DNA of 64,000 bases from Turicibacter bilis (GCF_024499055.1 NZ_CP071249.1:1341001-1405000); one strand, 5' to 3'. Numbered from the stretch's first letter, positions 9,657-19,168 are shown. Notes: generated by a model from the letters alone, not told the origin. Numbers and translations: made by a program.

Positions 9657-11628
9657 CGATATACGATAGATTACTTATTTTCCCAGGATTATTAAATGAT
9701 TTTGATGAATCTCCAGTAAAAGCACTAATATTTGATTTAGAAATATATCCATTTGTAGAACTCCATGTATATTGCGAACTAAATGACGGCTTATTATTTA
9801 AAATTGGAGTATCTGTTTTTATTGCATAGAATCCATTACTCTCGCCAATAATTAATACTGGATAGTTTTTAATTTTATAGTTACTTTTTTTATTTTTGGT
9901 TTGATATAACGTTGATGATGATGTATTAGCAGATGATTTAATATCAACAATAATGTCTGATGTCTTAATACCTATCGTGTAGTAGTTGTAATCCTTTAAT
10001 CCGCTAGCACTGTCAAATCGATAATACCATCCTGCAATTTTTTCACCCCAGAATGGATCGGATGCATATTTAACATTCATCCCACTACCTTTATTCCCAA
10101 CATGAGAACCAAAGTAACGATAATCATCGATCGGATCCGTATAACCCCACGATAAATAGCGATCAGCGTGATAATTAATTCCTGCTTCAATACTTGGGAA
10201 ACTTGTTCCATTTCCATATGGGTTATTATCCGTGGCATTCATACCAAATAAATTATTTTTTTTGATACTTAGGCTACTTTTTCCCCATTCACTTTCGTGA
10301 ATTCCCATCGCATACTGTAAGGCACCATTAATTCCATACTTATCCTGAACCGCATAGAAATACTGACCAGTATTTACTAGCTTTCCAGCGGCACCGCCAT
10401 TTGCGTTAGTATACGTATCGAAAGTGTTAGAAATGTAATTTGATTTTGATCGGATTGGGAGATACTGATAGTAGTTATAAAACGGATTACTTTGGTTCAC
10501 AGCACCCGTTCCATCAACACGGATATTTTGCCAATTCGTATAAAAGTATACCCCATCGTAACTATAGTACTTCACACCTGAAGACATCCAGCTTGGTGCT
10601 TTTCCTACCGTCACTTTTGAGTAATTTCCTGCTACCTTAACATTACTTGTTAAATAATGAAATAAAGTACCATTTTCATTAGCATAATACGAAGGTGATT
10701 GAACAGTCGCAGTCGAATATAATTCAATACTTTTTGCATTTGAATCATTATATTTATCTAAGTACTGATCAGAATAATTTAATTCCGGTACATTTAAATT
10801 CGTCTGTGCTTCTTCTACTGAAGACTTAGCTGTTGAGCCGGCTGGCACATAGTATGCCACTGTCTCAATTTTGTAATCAACATACTTTCCATCACCATTT
10901 AAATCCAGACTAAACGTATGCGTCTGTGATTTTGGAACTTTTCCTTCATATCCAGAAAGATAAATATGATAATAATTCGTATCTTCTCCAAGATATAAAG
11001 CATCATCAACATAGCATGAATTCACATACGTCCCATGCTGCGTCGAACCATTTAAAGGATATAAATTATGATTTGGTCGGCATTGTAATGCCTTCATAAT
11101 TTCAGACGTAGTCTTTCCTTCTTGAGTTTGTCCCTCTGGAACGACTTGCCATAATTGAACAAGCCCTGTTCCTGTAGCACGCTCCTCAGCAAATAAACTG
11201 ATTTCTTCAATTGAGCCTTCAATAAGTTCAGTGCCCTCTACTGATACATCATTTGAATCCTCATCTGGTTGTACTACATTATCTTCCTCTAGTTGCTTAT
11301 CAACATTATTGTTGACTTCAATCGTACTCTCTTCTTGATCCTGTCCAGACGTCTCTTCCTCTACGTCTACTTCAGGGTCATTTTCTTCGAAATTCATCGT
11401 TTTGTCATTCGAATCAGACTCCTGACTTGGATCCAGCGTCGCCTGATTATTATCTAACGAATTTTCTTGGTCATCACGTTGAGCTTGTGATGACAAGTCT
11501 AGCTCTGCTGAACTATTATCAGGTAACATCGCACTTACAATCGTTGCATACCCACCCAAATGATTAAATAATAAACAGGCAGCTAAGATCCCCTTTAACA
11601 GAATCAACTTATTCTGCCTCTTACCCAT
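7741..11628 (-). CDS. Secreted cell-wall glucosaminidase with six 107-residue repeats
   Basis: 1295-residue exported autolysin-like protein. Residues 1-35 are a signal peptide (basic start, then LLKGILAACLLFNHLGG). Residues ~36-165 are an acidic, low-complexity linker rich in E, D, N and Q. Residues ~400-545 resemble the GH73/LytD endo-beta-N-acetylglucosaminidase fold, with GINGALQYAMGIHESEWGKS carrying the likely catalytic Glu, then NNLFGMNA and YLSWGY. An SH3-like segment follows (~545-645). Residues ~658-1295 are six 107-residue Ig-like repeats with the core GWYLYGGAIERIEVYVDG. It would cleave glycan chains of peptidoglycan at the cell surface, the repeats probably acting as a stalk or wall binder. 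There is no LPXTG signal. Confidence 0.85.
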   Translation of the reverse strand: MGKRQNKLILLKGILAACLLFNHLGGYATIVSAMLPDNSSAELDLSSQAQRDDQENSLDNNQATLDPSQESDSNDKTMNFEENDPEVDVEEETSGQDQEESTIEVNNNVDKQLEEDNVVQPDEDSNDVSVEGTELIEGSIEEISLFAEERATGTGLVQLWQVVPEGQTQEGKTTSEIMKALQCRPNHNLYPLNGSTQHGTYVNSCYVDDALYLGEDTNYYHIYLSGYEGKVPKSQTHTFSLDLNGDGKYVDYKIETVAYYVPAGSTAKSSVEEAQTNLNVPELNYSDQYLDKYNDSNAKSIELYSTATVQSPSYYANENGTLFHYLTSNVKVAGNYSKVTVGKAPSWMSSGVKYYSYDGVYFYTNWQNIRVDGTGAVNQSNPFYNYYQYLPIRSKSNYISNTFDTYTNANGGAAGKLVNTGQYFYAVQDKYGINGALQYAMGIHESEWGKSSLSIKKNNLFGMNATDNNPYGNGTSFPSIEAGINYHADRYLSWGYTDPIDDYRYFGSHVGNKGSGMNVKYASDPFWGEKIAGWYYRFDSASGLKDYNYYTIGIKTSDIIVDIKSSANTSSSTLYQTKNKKSNYKIKNYPVLIIGESNGFYAIKTDTPILNNKPSFSSQYTWSSTNGYISKSNISAFTGDSSKSFNNPGKISNLSYIGHLDTPTEDSNVKETIMISGWYLYGGAIERIEVYVDGVKQGNATRYTRSDVQNTYPQYNANQAAYQYSMDTTKFINGKHELKIVAVGMDGTTNEIKQQITIKNLYYIGVIDNPGVDCTVRGITTVNGWYLYGGAIERIEVYVDGVKQGNATRYTRPDVQNAYPQYNTNQAAYQYELDTSKFTNGNHELKIVAVGADGTTNELKRNIVVDNLPYLGVIDNPVVNGTVRGTTTVNGWYLYGGAIERIEVYVDGMKQGNATRYTRSDVQNAYPQYNANQAAYQYELDTSKFTNGNHELKIVAVGANGTTNELKRNIVVDNFPYLGVIDNPVVNGTVRGTTTVNGWYLYGGAIERIEVYVDGVKQGNATRYTRPDVQNAYPQYNANQAAYQYELDTSKFTNGNHELKIVAVGANGTTNELKRNIVVDNFPYLGVIDNPVVNGTVRGTTTVNGWYLYGGAIERIEVYVDGVKQGNATRYTRPDVQNAYPQYNANQAAYQYELDTSKFTNGNHELKIVAVGANGTTNELKRNIVVDNLPYLGVIDNPVVNGTVRGTTTVNGWYLYGGAIERIEVYVDGMKQGNATRYTRSDVQNAYPKYNATDAAYQYTLDTTKFTNGNHELKVVAIGANGTKNELAQTIIINN

Positions 11629-11994
11629 TCATCCAATCTCCTTTATCAAAATTGACATAGTCAATATAATTATAAAATATAACCTAAGATTTGTCATCAA
11701 AACTCTACATAATCTCTATTTTTCTATAACTTCATACATAAGAAATAGTATTTTTTGTCTATGCGTAAAAAATTGGACTGCTTCTATAGTCAATCTATGT
11801 TGTTAGTAGTTAATGATTTTAAGTTTCATACAATTAATATAGTTTTCCCTCTTTTTCTCTCTAGAAAAAAAGCAACACAGAGTTAACGACTATCTTAAAA
11901 CAAATACGCTATATCCTCTCATGATAAAGAGTGTCGTACTGTTTAAAATATGAGTCATTAATTAAAGTGTTGCTAGCATTTCTATTAAAAGAAA
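11629..11994. other. Intergenic stretch, no gene seen
   Basis: AT-rich with stops in all frames. It must hold the promoter of the glucosaminidase gene (minus strand), but no convincing promoter, riboswitch or terminator could be singled out. Confidence 0.4.
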
Positions 11995-12501
11995 TTATTC
12001 TCCACTCATCAATAGTTGGATGATCATTGCAATTAACAAAAGGCTTGTCGTACCAATTCCAGTGAGTGTATATTTTTGTTCAAGTGGTATGATACGTTTT
12101 GGCTTTTTAGGTTTTTTCTTTTTCCTTGGTTTAAGTTCAATCTCTAATTCTTCTGCATTTTCCTCTTCTTCTTGTTGATGCTTTTGCTCATAAAAATATA
12201 AAGCTAAGTCCATAGCTAAGTGGTATCTTTTACGTGAAAAATTCTTTTTTAAATCGTTTAATAAATTAGGATACATTCCTTCATCCCAGTGAGTCAATGT
12301 ATAATCTAACATTTCAGTATTATGCTTTTGAAAAACGAGTGAATCTCCTAATACAAGATGATAACAGTCGTTTAGAAAATCTTTATCATCTGCGTTTTCT
12401 TGCAAGTTATCAAGTAATAATTCACGAACCTTTAAAATATTTCGTTTCTTTAGACAGCTAACCATTTCTTCAAATCGAGCTTCTTTTTGTTCTGTCGTCA
12501 T
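11995..12501 (-). CDS. Hypothetical protein with C-terminal membrane anchor
   Basis: 168 residues, of no family I recognise. It has a charged helical N-terminal ~110 residues, then a run of acidic residues (EEEENAEELEIEL) followed by a Lys/Pro-rich stretch, and ends in one hydrophobic segment (LLLIAMIIQLLM) five residues from the C-terminus. That suggests a tail-anchored cytoplasmic protein. I start at the ATG at 12501, preceded by AAGGGGGAG, rather than the GTG six codons upstream, which lacks its own RBS. Confidence 0.65.
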   Translation of the reverse strand: MTTEQKEARFEEMVSCLKKRNILKVRELLLDNLQENADDKDFLNDCYHLVLGDSLVFQKHNTEMLDYTLTHWDEGMYPNLLNDLKKNFSRKRYHLAMDLALYFYEQKHQQEEEENAEELEIELKPRKKKKPKKPKRIIPLEQKYTLTGIGTTSLLLIAMIIQLLMSGE

Positions 12502-12671
12502 CCTTACTCCCCCTTCCACAAATAACTCCTTATCACATTATATTCATAGAAAGTTCGACAATATGACAAAAACAACTCCTCTGTTAGATATCATCTCTGA
12601 ACAGGACGAGAATCATCTCACCTTTGTCCATCATCAAGTAAAAATGATAGTCCTTATTAAGGATAACTAGA

Positions 12672-14036
12672 TACTATTAATGTGCAAAAATACTTCCAAT
12701 TAATTTCCAGTAAAAAAAGAAAAAACATTAACTCAATCCCGTGTATAATTTAGTCTCCTACAACAAATCAACAAGGGGGATTAAGTTAATGTTCATAGAA
12801 GGTATTTTATCAGATGACAATTCAATTTTCAAGTTTTTACGTGGATTAGACCTAGATCTATTTCTGTCAAAACCACAATTTAATCATTTAACAGCTTTTC
12901 TTAATCATATGACACGAGAATCTTATGATGGAAAAATTTCAAATGTAAAACATAGACATCGCACCTCTTTAGGTCGTTTTCTAAACAAAAGCCAATGGGA
13001 ATGTGATGCCATTTCTACACACCTTCAATCATACATAACCTCGTATATCTATAATCGTTCACAAAGCACTGGGCAACCCGTCTATGTGTCTATTGATGAT
13101 ATGACCTGCGTCAAGACTAAACCTTCGTCACAGGCCAGTCATCCAATTCAAGGATGCGGGTGGCACTTTTCGCACGTCGCTAAACGACAAGTCTACGGAC
13201 ACCAATTTGTAGCAGTTGTTCTTTCTTGTGATGGAATCACCCTCCCTTATCAACTGATTCCGTATGAAAAAGATAAAGCAAGTAAAATTGAATTAGTTCA
13301 ACAAATCCTAAAGACTTTGCCTACTCCACCTCTAAAAGGCTATTTTCTTGCCGATAGTTGGTATACCTGTACCTCATTATTAACACTGGCACATGATGAA
13401 GGGTTTGCCTATCTTGGAGCTGTTAAAACGAACCGTGTTATTTTCCCTAAAGGTCACCGTCCTAAAGGGATTCAACTTAAAGTATTCGCTCACCAACTGA
13501 ACTTAAAAGATTTAGACCTAGTGACCGTCGGATCGACTCAATATTATACCTACACCTATGAGGGGAGGATTAAGGGTGGTGAACTCGTTAAGATTATTTT
13601 AAGTTGGCCTAAAAAGACAGTTTTTAATGAGAAGACATTACGTTGTTTTATTAGTCAAGATAATCAATTATCCGCGAAACAGATTCTCAAACACTACACT
13701 AAGCGATGGCCAATCGAAACATTTTTCCGTGATACCAAACAAAGCTTTGGATTGGCGAACTATCAGATTCGCACCTTAAAAGGAATTAGACGTTTAATGT
13801 TACTCATCCAATTGGTCTATCTTTATATTCATCAAAAGAAAACAAATCATCAATCGTTTGGTGAAACATTACGTATGCATCAAATCGAATGTTATCGAGA
13901 TGTTATTAAATTCGTGCACGATCAAACACGTCATGGTATGAACCTGTCCTCAATTTTTGAGACGTTGAAAGTAGCTTAGGATAAGTGAAAATTCTTGTAT
14001 TGAAAAAATTTTCCTAAAAAATGTACATTAATAGTA
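12672..14036 (+). mobile_element. IS701/IS4-like insertion sequence (~1365 bp)
   Basis: Terminal inverted repeats share TACTATTAATGT, starting at 12672 on the left and ending at 14036 on the right, and enclose one transposase gene. No exact target duplication could be confirmed next to these ends, so the outer boundary may be off by a few bases. Confidence 0.75.
12789..13979 (+). CDS. IS701/IS4-superfamily transposase
   Basis: 396-residue DDE transposase. YVSIDDMTCVKTK carries the first Asp, YFLADSWYTC the second, and the C-terminal RWPIETFFRDTKQSFGLANYQIR is the Y-(2)-R-(3)-E-(6)-K type signature of the IS4/IS701 group. The ATG at 12789 follows AAGGGGGAT and gives the expected N-terminus (MFIEGILSDD); the frame is open further upstream to 12741 without an RBS. 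The frame is intact. Confidence 0.9.
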   Translation: MFIEGILSDDNSIFKFLRGLDLDLFLSKPQFNHLTAFLNHMTRESYDGKISNVKHRHRTSLGRFLNKSQWECDAISTHLQSYITSYIYNRSQSTGQPVYVSIDDMTCVKTKPSSQASHPIQGCGWHFSHVAKRQVYGHQFVAVVLSCDGITLPYQLIPYEKDKASKIELVQQILKTLPTPPLKGYFLADSWYTCTSLLTLAHDEGFAYLGAVKTNRVIFPKGHRPKGIQLKVFAHQLNLKDLDLVTVGSTQYYTYTYEGRIKGGELVKIILSWPKKTVFNEKTLRCFISQDNQLSAKQILKHYTKRWPIETFFRDTKQSFGLANYQIRTLKGIRRLMLLIQLVYLYIHQKKTNHQSFGETLRMHQIECYRDVIKFVHDQTRHGMNLSSIFETLKVA

Positions 14037-14049
14037 GATAAATAAATTC

Positions 14050-14084
14050 AAAAAGCAAGTTATCATTAGGACAACTTGCTTTTG
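14050..14084. terminator. Intrinsic terminator hairpin
   Basis: AAAAGCAAGTTAT...ACAACTTGCTTTT forms a strong stem. On the minus strand it is followed by T-rich DNA. It lies just past the end of the 14086-14508 gene and could also end transcription from the insertion sequence. Confidence 0.7.
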
Positions 14085-14085
14085 G

Positions 14086-14508
14086 TTATTTTAATAAAAA
14101 AATAGTCATTATGAAATCAACTGTACCAAAAAGAAAAAATAACATCGGAATAAAACATAAGGTCCTTAACTTTGACTTTAAAAGATTAGGTGTAATTGAA
14201 TATCTAATCATGTAAAGTAAAAACTCAATAGCAATTAAGGTTTGAAAAAATAAAAGAGATTGCTTTATTAGTACTGGACCGACTAAATGAAGAACAACCA
14301 TCTTAACAATTTGAATCGATACGACTGAAATAATGCCTAAAAAAATCTTCCCAACCTCGTACGTCCAATCCCGATCCCTTATCATTAAACGATAGAAAAA
14401 TGTACAAATATAAGATGCTGTTAACAGTACAGGCACATATAAAAACGTGTGATATCCTATTGCAATCATTTCTAACAATTCCATCATTACCTTTTCCCTT
14501 TCCATCAA
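14086..14508 (-). CDS. Small polytopic membrane protein, unknown function
   Basis: 140 residues with about four hydrophobic segments and almost no polar domain. The pattern is hydrophobic start (MIAIGYHTFLYVPVLLTASYICTFFY), a basic loop (RLMIRDRD), two further segments, another basic loop, and a last segment ending in FLLK. I recognise no family. It stands alone, between the insertion sequence and the terminator at 14568-14603. Confidence 0.65.
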   Translation of the reverse strand: MMEREKVMMELLEMIAIGYHTFLYVPVLLTASYICTFFYRLMIRDRDWTYEVGKIFLGIISVVSIQIVKMVVLHLVGPVLIKQSLLFFQTLIAIEFLLYMIRYSITPNLLKSKLRTLCFIPMLFFLFGTVDFIMTIFLLK

Positions 14509-14567
14509 GTAAACATATATTGAATCATTTATAAATATGCTCTAGAAACTCTTATATTCAAAACTTA

Positions 14568-14603
14568 AAAAGGAAGTAGTCTAGCTGATTACTTCCTTTT
14601 TTG
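14568..14603. terminator. Intrinsic terminator hairpin
   Basis: AAAAAGGAAGTA...TACTTCCTTTTTT, a good stem with flanking A and T tracts. It lies between the 14508 gene start and the end of the P-type ATPase gene, and probably serves the ATPase transcript (minus strand). Confidence 0.7.
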
Positions 14604-14694
14604 TTGATGAACGGTTTTGTCATACTTGCCTATCACGCTACTAATAGTATATGCGTGGCTGTCTTTTATCATTCATCTTTCACTTTGTAAATAA

Positions 14695-17295
14695 TCATTC
14701 TTTATTAGTTTTCATCCATCGATTCATTTGGATAATCAACGTTGGAATGAACCCTAAAAGATAAATGATTCCTAATTGATTCAGTGTAATGTCTGTCACC
14801 ATGAAGAGTGAGTTTAACTGTGGTAACAATAAAATTGAGTTTAATAAGATAAACCCAACAACAAAGGCTCCAATACTATACATATTTGAGAACAATCCAA
14901 TATTAAAGATAAATTCTTTACTACGACAATTGAACCCATGGAATAGGCGAGATAAACAAAGCGTCGCAAACGCTAAAGTCGCTGCTAATCCATGACTTTC
15001 TTCAAGTCCAATAAAGTATGCAATCATCGTCACAATTGCAATTAGTACCCCTTCTGTTGCAATTCTTTTCATTGTTATTGTATCTAAAATCGATTCACGA
15101 GCATCACGCGGTTTTTCCTGTAATAAGTTTCGTGTTGATTTTTCCATCCCGATTGCAATCGCTGGTAAACTATCGGTCACTAAATTGATGAATAGTAAGT
15201 GCACGGAATAAAACGGCACAGGTAACATAAAAATCGAAGCAAAGAGCACACATAAAATTCCTGAAAAATTTCCTGATAATAAATAGGTGATCGTATTTTT
15301 AATATTCGCATAGACATTACGTCCGGTCATGACGGCCTTCACAATTGTGGCGAAGTTATCATCCGTTAAAATCATCGAAGCTGCATCTTTTGAAACTTCC
15401 GTTCCCGTAATTCCCATCGCAATTCCGATATCCGCACTTTTTAATGCTGGCGCATCGTTTACGCCATCCCCTGTCATAGCAACGATATGTCCTAAGTCTT
15501 GCCATGCCTTAACGATACGAATTTTATGGGCTGGTGCGACACGCGCATAGACCGAAATATGAGGTAATTTTTGTTTTAACTGTTCATCTGATAATTGATC
15601 CAGTTCATTGCCATCTAAAACGAAATCGCCATCTTCATAAATCCCAATTTGCGCTGCGATACTTTTCGCTGTTACTTTATGATCTCCTGTAATCATGATC
15701 GGCTTGATTCCGGCCTGCTTACAATCTGCGACTGCCTCTGCGCTCTCAATTCGAGGTGGATCCATCAATGAGATGAGTCCTAATAATACTAAGTCATGCT
15801 CGTCGTTCATCTCCAACTCGTCTTTATCGACTTTCTTATAGGCGAATCCTAAGACGCGCAACCCTTGCTTTGCAAACTGTTGGTTGATTTCTTGATAGAC
15901 TTGTTGGTCAGTACTTGAAAGTGGACGAATGCCATCAACAGTAAAGACTTGATGACAACGCGCCAACAATTCATCAGGAGCCCCTTTGATGAGCATAGTA
16001 GATTGACCGTCAATCATTTGGAGCGTACTCATTAACTTGCGCTGTGAATCGAAAGGTAACTCACTTAAACGGTTATATTTGTTACGAAGATCCATCTCAT
16101 CTATTTGATATTTTTCTAATAAATCAACGAGTGCTAACTCGGTTGGATCTCCAATACGCTGCTGGGTGGTCGTCGTTGAATCATTACATAATCCACAAGC
16201 AAGCATCAATAATCGATCCGGATCTTGATTTGGATGAAGTTGATCCCAATTAATTAATTCATCACTAATATATAGTTGCTGGGCCACCATTTTGTTTTGT
16301 GTTAAGGTCCCCGTTTTATCACTGCAAACAACCGATACAGATCCTAAACTTTCGACACTATTTAAATTTTTAATAATAGCATTTTCTTTCGCCATCTTTT
16401 GTGTTCCGATCGCTAAGACGATGGTCACAATCGAAGCTAACGCTTCTGGAATCGCTGCAACTGCTAATGCGACTGCAAACATCATCGCATCAATCGTTGA
16501 TGCGCCTTGAATCATATTTAAAATAAAGACAATAATACAAACCCCAATAATCACAAATGATAAACGACGACTAAAGGCATCTAAATTTCGTTGCAGAGGT
16601 GTTTTACGGGCTTCTGTTTCATTCATTAACGTTGCAATTTTCCCAATCTCAGTTTCCATCCCAATATTGGTGACCACAGCGACTCCACGTCCATAAGTGA
16701 CTAATCCACTTGAGAAGACCATATTTGTTTGATCCCCAAGGGCACAATTCTCAGTTAAAATCGGCTCAATCCCTTTATCGACACTCACTGCTTCCCCGGT
16801 TAACGCACTTTCATTCACTTGTAAGCTATATGCTTCTAATAGTCGTGCATCCGCGCTCACAACATCTCCCGCTTCAAGTAAAACAATATCCCCAACGGTT
16901 AGCTCAGTTGATGGAATCTCTTGTTTCTCCCCCTGACGAATGACTTTCGCATGTGGGGTTGATAGTGCCTTTAAGCTTTGTAGTGATTTTTTTGCTTTAA
17001 CGGTTTGTACCGTCCCTAAAATCGCATTTAACGTAATCACCGCTAAAATAACGAGTGCACTTTCAACATTATCACTAAGCATAGAGATAATGGCCGCTGC
17101 AATTAAAATGAACACGAGTAGATCTTTAAACTGATCAATGAAAATTTGAAAGATGGTAGCCTCTTTTTCCTCAAGTAAGGCATTTAATCCATATTGTTCT
17201 TGACGCTTACTCACCTCTTCTGGTGTTAATCCTTGTTCTGAGGTTTTTAATTCTTTTAATACTTCATCACGAGACGATTGATAAAAATGAGCCAT
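14695..17295 (-). CDS. P-type cation-transporting ATPase (Ca2+/Mn2+ type)
   Basis: 866-residue P2A-type ATPase of the PMR1/YoaB/PacL group. It has an N-terminal cation ATPase domain, actuator TGEAVSVDK, the M4 motif AIPEALASIVT, the phosphorylation site CSDKTGTLTQNKM near residue 330, nucleotide-binding KGAPDELLARC, hinge TGDGVNDAPALK and a C-terminal six-helix domain. It would pump a divalent cation out of the cytoplasm. The start overlaps the DedA stop by one base (TAATG), so the two are translationally coupled. The upstream yybP-ykoY-like leader argues for Mn2+ as substrate, as for L. lactis yoaB; Ca2+ is the alternative. Confidence 0.92.
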   Translation of the reverse strand: MAHFYQSSRDEVLKELKTSEQGLTPEEVSKRQEQYGLNALLEEKEATIFQIFIDQFKDLLVFILIAAAIISMLSDNVESALVILAVITLNAILGTVQTVKAKKSLQSLKALSTPHAKVIRQGEKQEIPSTELTVGDIVLLEAGDVVSADARLLEAYSLQVNESALTGEAVSVDKGIEPILTENCALGDQTNMVFSSGLVTYGRGVAVVTNIGMETEIGKIATLMNETEARKTPLQRNLDAFSRRLSFVIIGVCIIVFILNMIQGASTIDAMMFAVALAVAAIPEALASIVTIVLAIGTQKMAKENAIIKNLNSVESLGSVSVVCSDKTGTLTQNKMVAQQLYISDELINWDQLHPNQDPDRLLMLACGLCNDSTTTTQQRIGDPTELALVDLLEKYQIDEMDLRNKYNRLSELPFDSQRKLMSTLQMIDGQSTMLIKGAPDELLARCHQVFTVDGIRPLSSTDQQVYQEINQQFAKQGLRVLGFAYKKVDKDELEMNDEHDLVLLGLISLMDPPRIESAEAVADCKQAGIKPIMITGDHKVTAKSIAAQIGIYEDGDFVLDGNELDQLSDEQLKQKLPHISVYARVAPAHKIRIVKAWQDLGHIVAMTGDGVNDAPALKSADIGIAMGITGTEVSKDAASMILTDDNFATIVKAVMTGRNVYANIKNTITYLLSGNFSGILCVLFASIFMLPVPFYSVHLLFINLVTDSLPAIAIGMEKSTRNLLQEKPRDARESILDTITMKRIATEGVLIAIVTMIAYFIGLEESHGLAATLAFATLCLSRLFHGFNCRSKEFIFNIGLFSNMYSIGAFVVGFILLNSILLLPQLNSLFMVTDITLNQLGIIYLLGFIPTLIIQMNRWMKTNKE

Positions 17296-17894
17296 TAAAG
17301 TTTCCCCACTTTCCTTTGACGTAATTTTTTAAGCACAACGAAAGCAATCACAACGACTGCTATTCCTAAAATAAACCACTTTCCTTGATCATAATACCCC
17401 ATCACATCAGTCCAACGCTCCGCTAACCAGTAACCAAGTGTAATTAAAAGACTATTCCATACTAAAATTCCAAGACTTGAAGCGAGTAAAAAGGTGCTCA
17501 AGTTTTGTTTCGTAATGCCTGCCATAAACGAAATATACGTGCGAAATAGCGGAATGACACGGCCAATTCCAACTGAAATCGTCGCATATTGTCGATAAAA
17601 GCGTCTAGTAGATTCAATCCCTTTTCTCGACTTAGGATAATAATCCATGATTTTATCGAGAACTGCATTTCCACCGCTATATCCGATACTGTAGCAAATC
17701 ATCGAACCTAAAAGTCCTGCAACCACACTAATAATGATCACAAGGACAAGGGGCCTTCCACTTGAAACGGCCATGGCACCTGAAAGTGGTAACACGACTT
17801 CGCTTGGTAGTGGCAAACAGGCATACTCAAGTGCAATAAACAAAAACATTGCAATCAGTCCATACTGAGTAATGAAATCAATTATCCATTCCAT
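17295..17894 (-). CDS. DedA family membrane protein
   Basis: 199 residues, the normal DedA length. Family features are an N-terminal amphipathic entry with PLPSEVVLPLSGAMA, the GYSGG segment, and RVIPLFRTYISFMAGITKQ near residue 125. Four to five membrane segments and a basic C-terminus (KKLRQRK) follow. DedA proteins include undecaprenyl-phosphate and phosphatidylethanolamine flippases and support membrane homeostasis; which lipid applies here cannot be read from sequence. First gene of a two-gene operon with the P-type ATPase, behind a cation-sensing type leader. Confidence 0.9.
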   Translation of the reverse strand: MEWIIDFITQYGLIAMFLFIALEYACLPLPSEVVLPLSGAMAVSSGRPLVLVIIISVVAGLLGSMICYSIGYSGGNAVLDKIMDYYPKSRKGIESTRRFYRQYATISVGIGRVIPLFRTYISFMAGITKQNLSTFLLASSLGILVWNSLLITLGYWLAERWTDVMGYYDQGKWFILGIAVVVIAFVVLKKLRQRKVGKL

Positions 17895-18021
17895 CGTTTC
17901 ACTCCTTTTGATTATGTTTGTTCAACCTCGTTACGATAACTTAATCTTTCGTCTCATCCGTCTAATGGCTCATATCCTTTTAATGATATGAAAAAAAGGA
18001 GCAGTCAAGCACACTAAGATA

Positions 18022-18052
18022 CAAAAAAAGATTTAAGTTATCCCAACTAAAG
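18022..18052 (-). terminator. Attenuator-type terminator in the dedA/ATPase leader
   Basis: On the minus strand TTTAGTT-GGGAT-AACTTAAA is followed by a T7 run (18023-18029). It lies between the aptamer-like leader and the DedA gene, as expected for transcriptional control. Confidence 0.6.
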
Positions 18053-18062
18053 GCGTTGTTAT

Positions 18063-18282
18063 AACATAAGTCTCGTCGAGAATCCTAAACTATCCTTCAC
18101 AAATAAAGTCGCTTACCTTTTAAGTGAAAAATTTAGATTCTTAGTGACACCAGAATGAGTCTCTATTATCCCCATCATTGAGGATAGCTGTCGGCAATAA
18201 GCTGCCATATAGCACAGAGAACTCCTCCGCGATTGTTGATGTTCACCACACTTGTATCAGTGTTGACTACTCCCTTATTGTT
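18063..18282 (-). promoter_or_regulatory. yybP-ykoY-like (Mn2+) riboswitch upstream of dedA/P-type ATPase
   Basis: The minus strand starts AACAATAAGGGAGTAG and ends CGACGAGACTTATGTT. The outer bases pair as P1 (ATAAG with CTTAT, AAC with GTT), and GGGAGTAG matches the conserved first-junction sequence of yybP-ykoY RNAs. A CATCAACAATCG segment sits where the conserved CAACAUAC loop is expected. The same 5' and 3' blocks recur in the TrkH leader at 50.4 kb. At ~220 nt it is long, because a large arm is inserted. A terminator follows at 18022-18052. Known family members respond to Mn2+ and control Mn2+ exporters, which suits the downstream ATPase. A covariance-model search would settle the class. 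Confidence 0.65.
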
Positions 18283-18509
18283 ACTAATAATATAGCAGCT
18301 AAAAGCCCAAATGTTAACCCACTAGATTGTAAAAATTTTGTGATAAAAAACATTGGATTCTTCTTATAAAAGATGAGTAAATCTCTTTTTAATCAATGAT
18401 AGATAATAATCTCGCTATTATTGGCAATTCGTGATTAGTGGGGCATACCTTGTGTACGAGAAGGCCAAGAACTCTATAGCTAAAGATTCAAACTTTTCTA
18501 TGTTTGTAC

Positions 18510-19016
18510 TTAGTTGTATCTTCTATCTATTTCTAATTTCAGCGATTGGTAAGGAAAACTTCTTGTACTACAACAAGGAATGCGGGCCGCCCAATTACTT
18601 AACTTAGGTAAATAGTACGTTTCTTCATTCATATAATCTTCAATCTCGTATGAGATAGAAATCCAAAAATCTTTAATTTGTCCTAAAATACTACGATTAT
18701 CCGTTTTTGTATAATGAATCATTTGGCAGTCCTTCAAATAGGCATCGATTTGTTCTGCATTAATACCTTCTAGAACAAAGGTTTCTCTAATTGCCTCTTG
18801 AAATAAGAGATCAAATGTTTTAAACTGTGCCATCTTTAATCCATAAAAAACAATTGGATAACGTGTCGCATTATTCATGAAAATGACAACTTTACGACGA
18901 TTAAACGTATATACATGACCATGCCATTCAAAAAATGGATCTCTATTTATTTCATCGATGGCTTCTAATGAAACTTTCATTGTGTCAGCTAATTGTTTTG
19001 TGAGCTGAATTTTCAA
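18510..19016 (-). CDS. DUF6933-like protein
   Basis: 168 residues. It opens IQLTKQLAD, then has FEWHGHVYTFNRRKVVIFMNNATRYPIVFYGLK, the layout of small DUF6933-type proteins (a Trp/His segment, then a strand with RRKxxIFMN). No catalytic motif or membrane segment is visible. A Cys-Cys pair lies near the C-terminus (RIPCCSTRSF). Monocistronic on context; function unknown. The family assignment is from memory of the motif and moderately sure. Confidence 0.65.
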   Translation of the reverse strand: MKIQLTKQLADTMKVSLEAIDEINRDPFFEWHGHVYTFNRRKVVIFMNNATRYPIVFYGLKMAQFKTFDLLFQEAIRETFVLEGINAEQIDAYLKDCQMIHYTKTDNRSILGQIKDFWISISYEIEDYMNEETYYLPKLSNWAARIPCCSTRSFPYQSLKLEIDRRYN

Positions 19017-19074
19017 TTTTACGCCCTCCTTCTTAAATTATTTATATCTTAACATATAACCTCTTCCTAATAAA

Positions 19075-19114
19075 AGAACTCTTCTGATTTCATTGAACCA
19101 GAAGAGTTTTTTAC
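19075..19114. terminator. Intrinsic terminator hairpin
   Basis: AACTCTTCTGATT...AACCAGAAGAGTTTTTT forms an 11-bp stem followed by T6 on the plus strand and by T-rich DNA on the minus strand. On the minus strand it would end the transcript of the 19169-19966 gene. Confidence 0.75.
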
Positions 19115-19168
19115 TTTATTTTTCAACATATCCGAATTTTGTATGATCTATGGCATTAATATTCAATA

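Noticed and set aside
18178-18369. 63-codon plus-strand frame
   Set aside because: Antisense to the structured dedA leader; no RBS and low-complexity translation.
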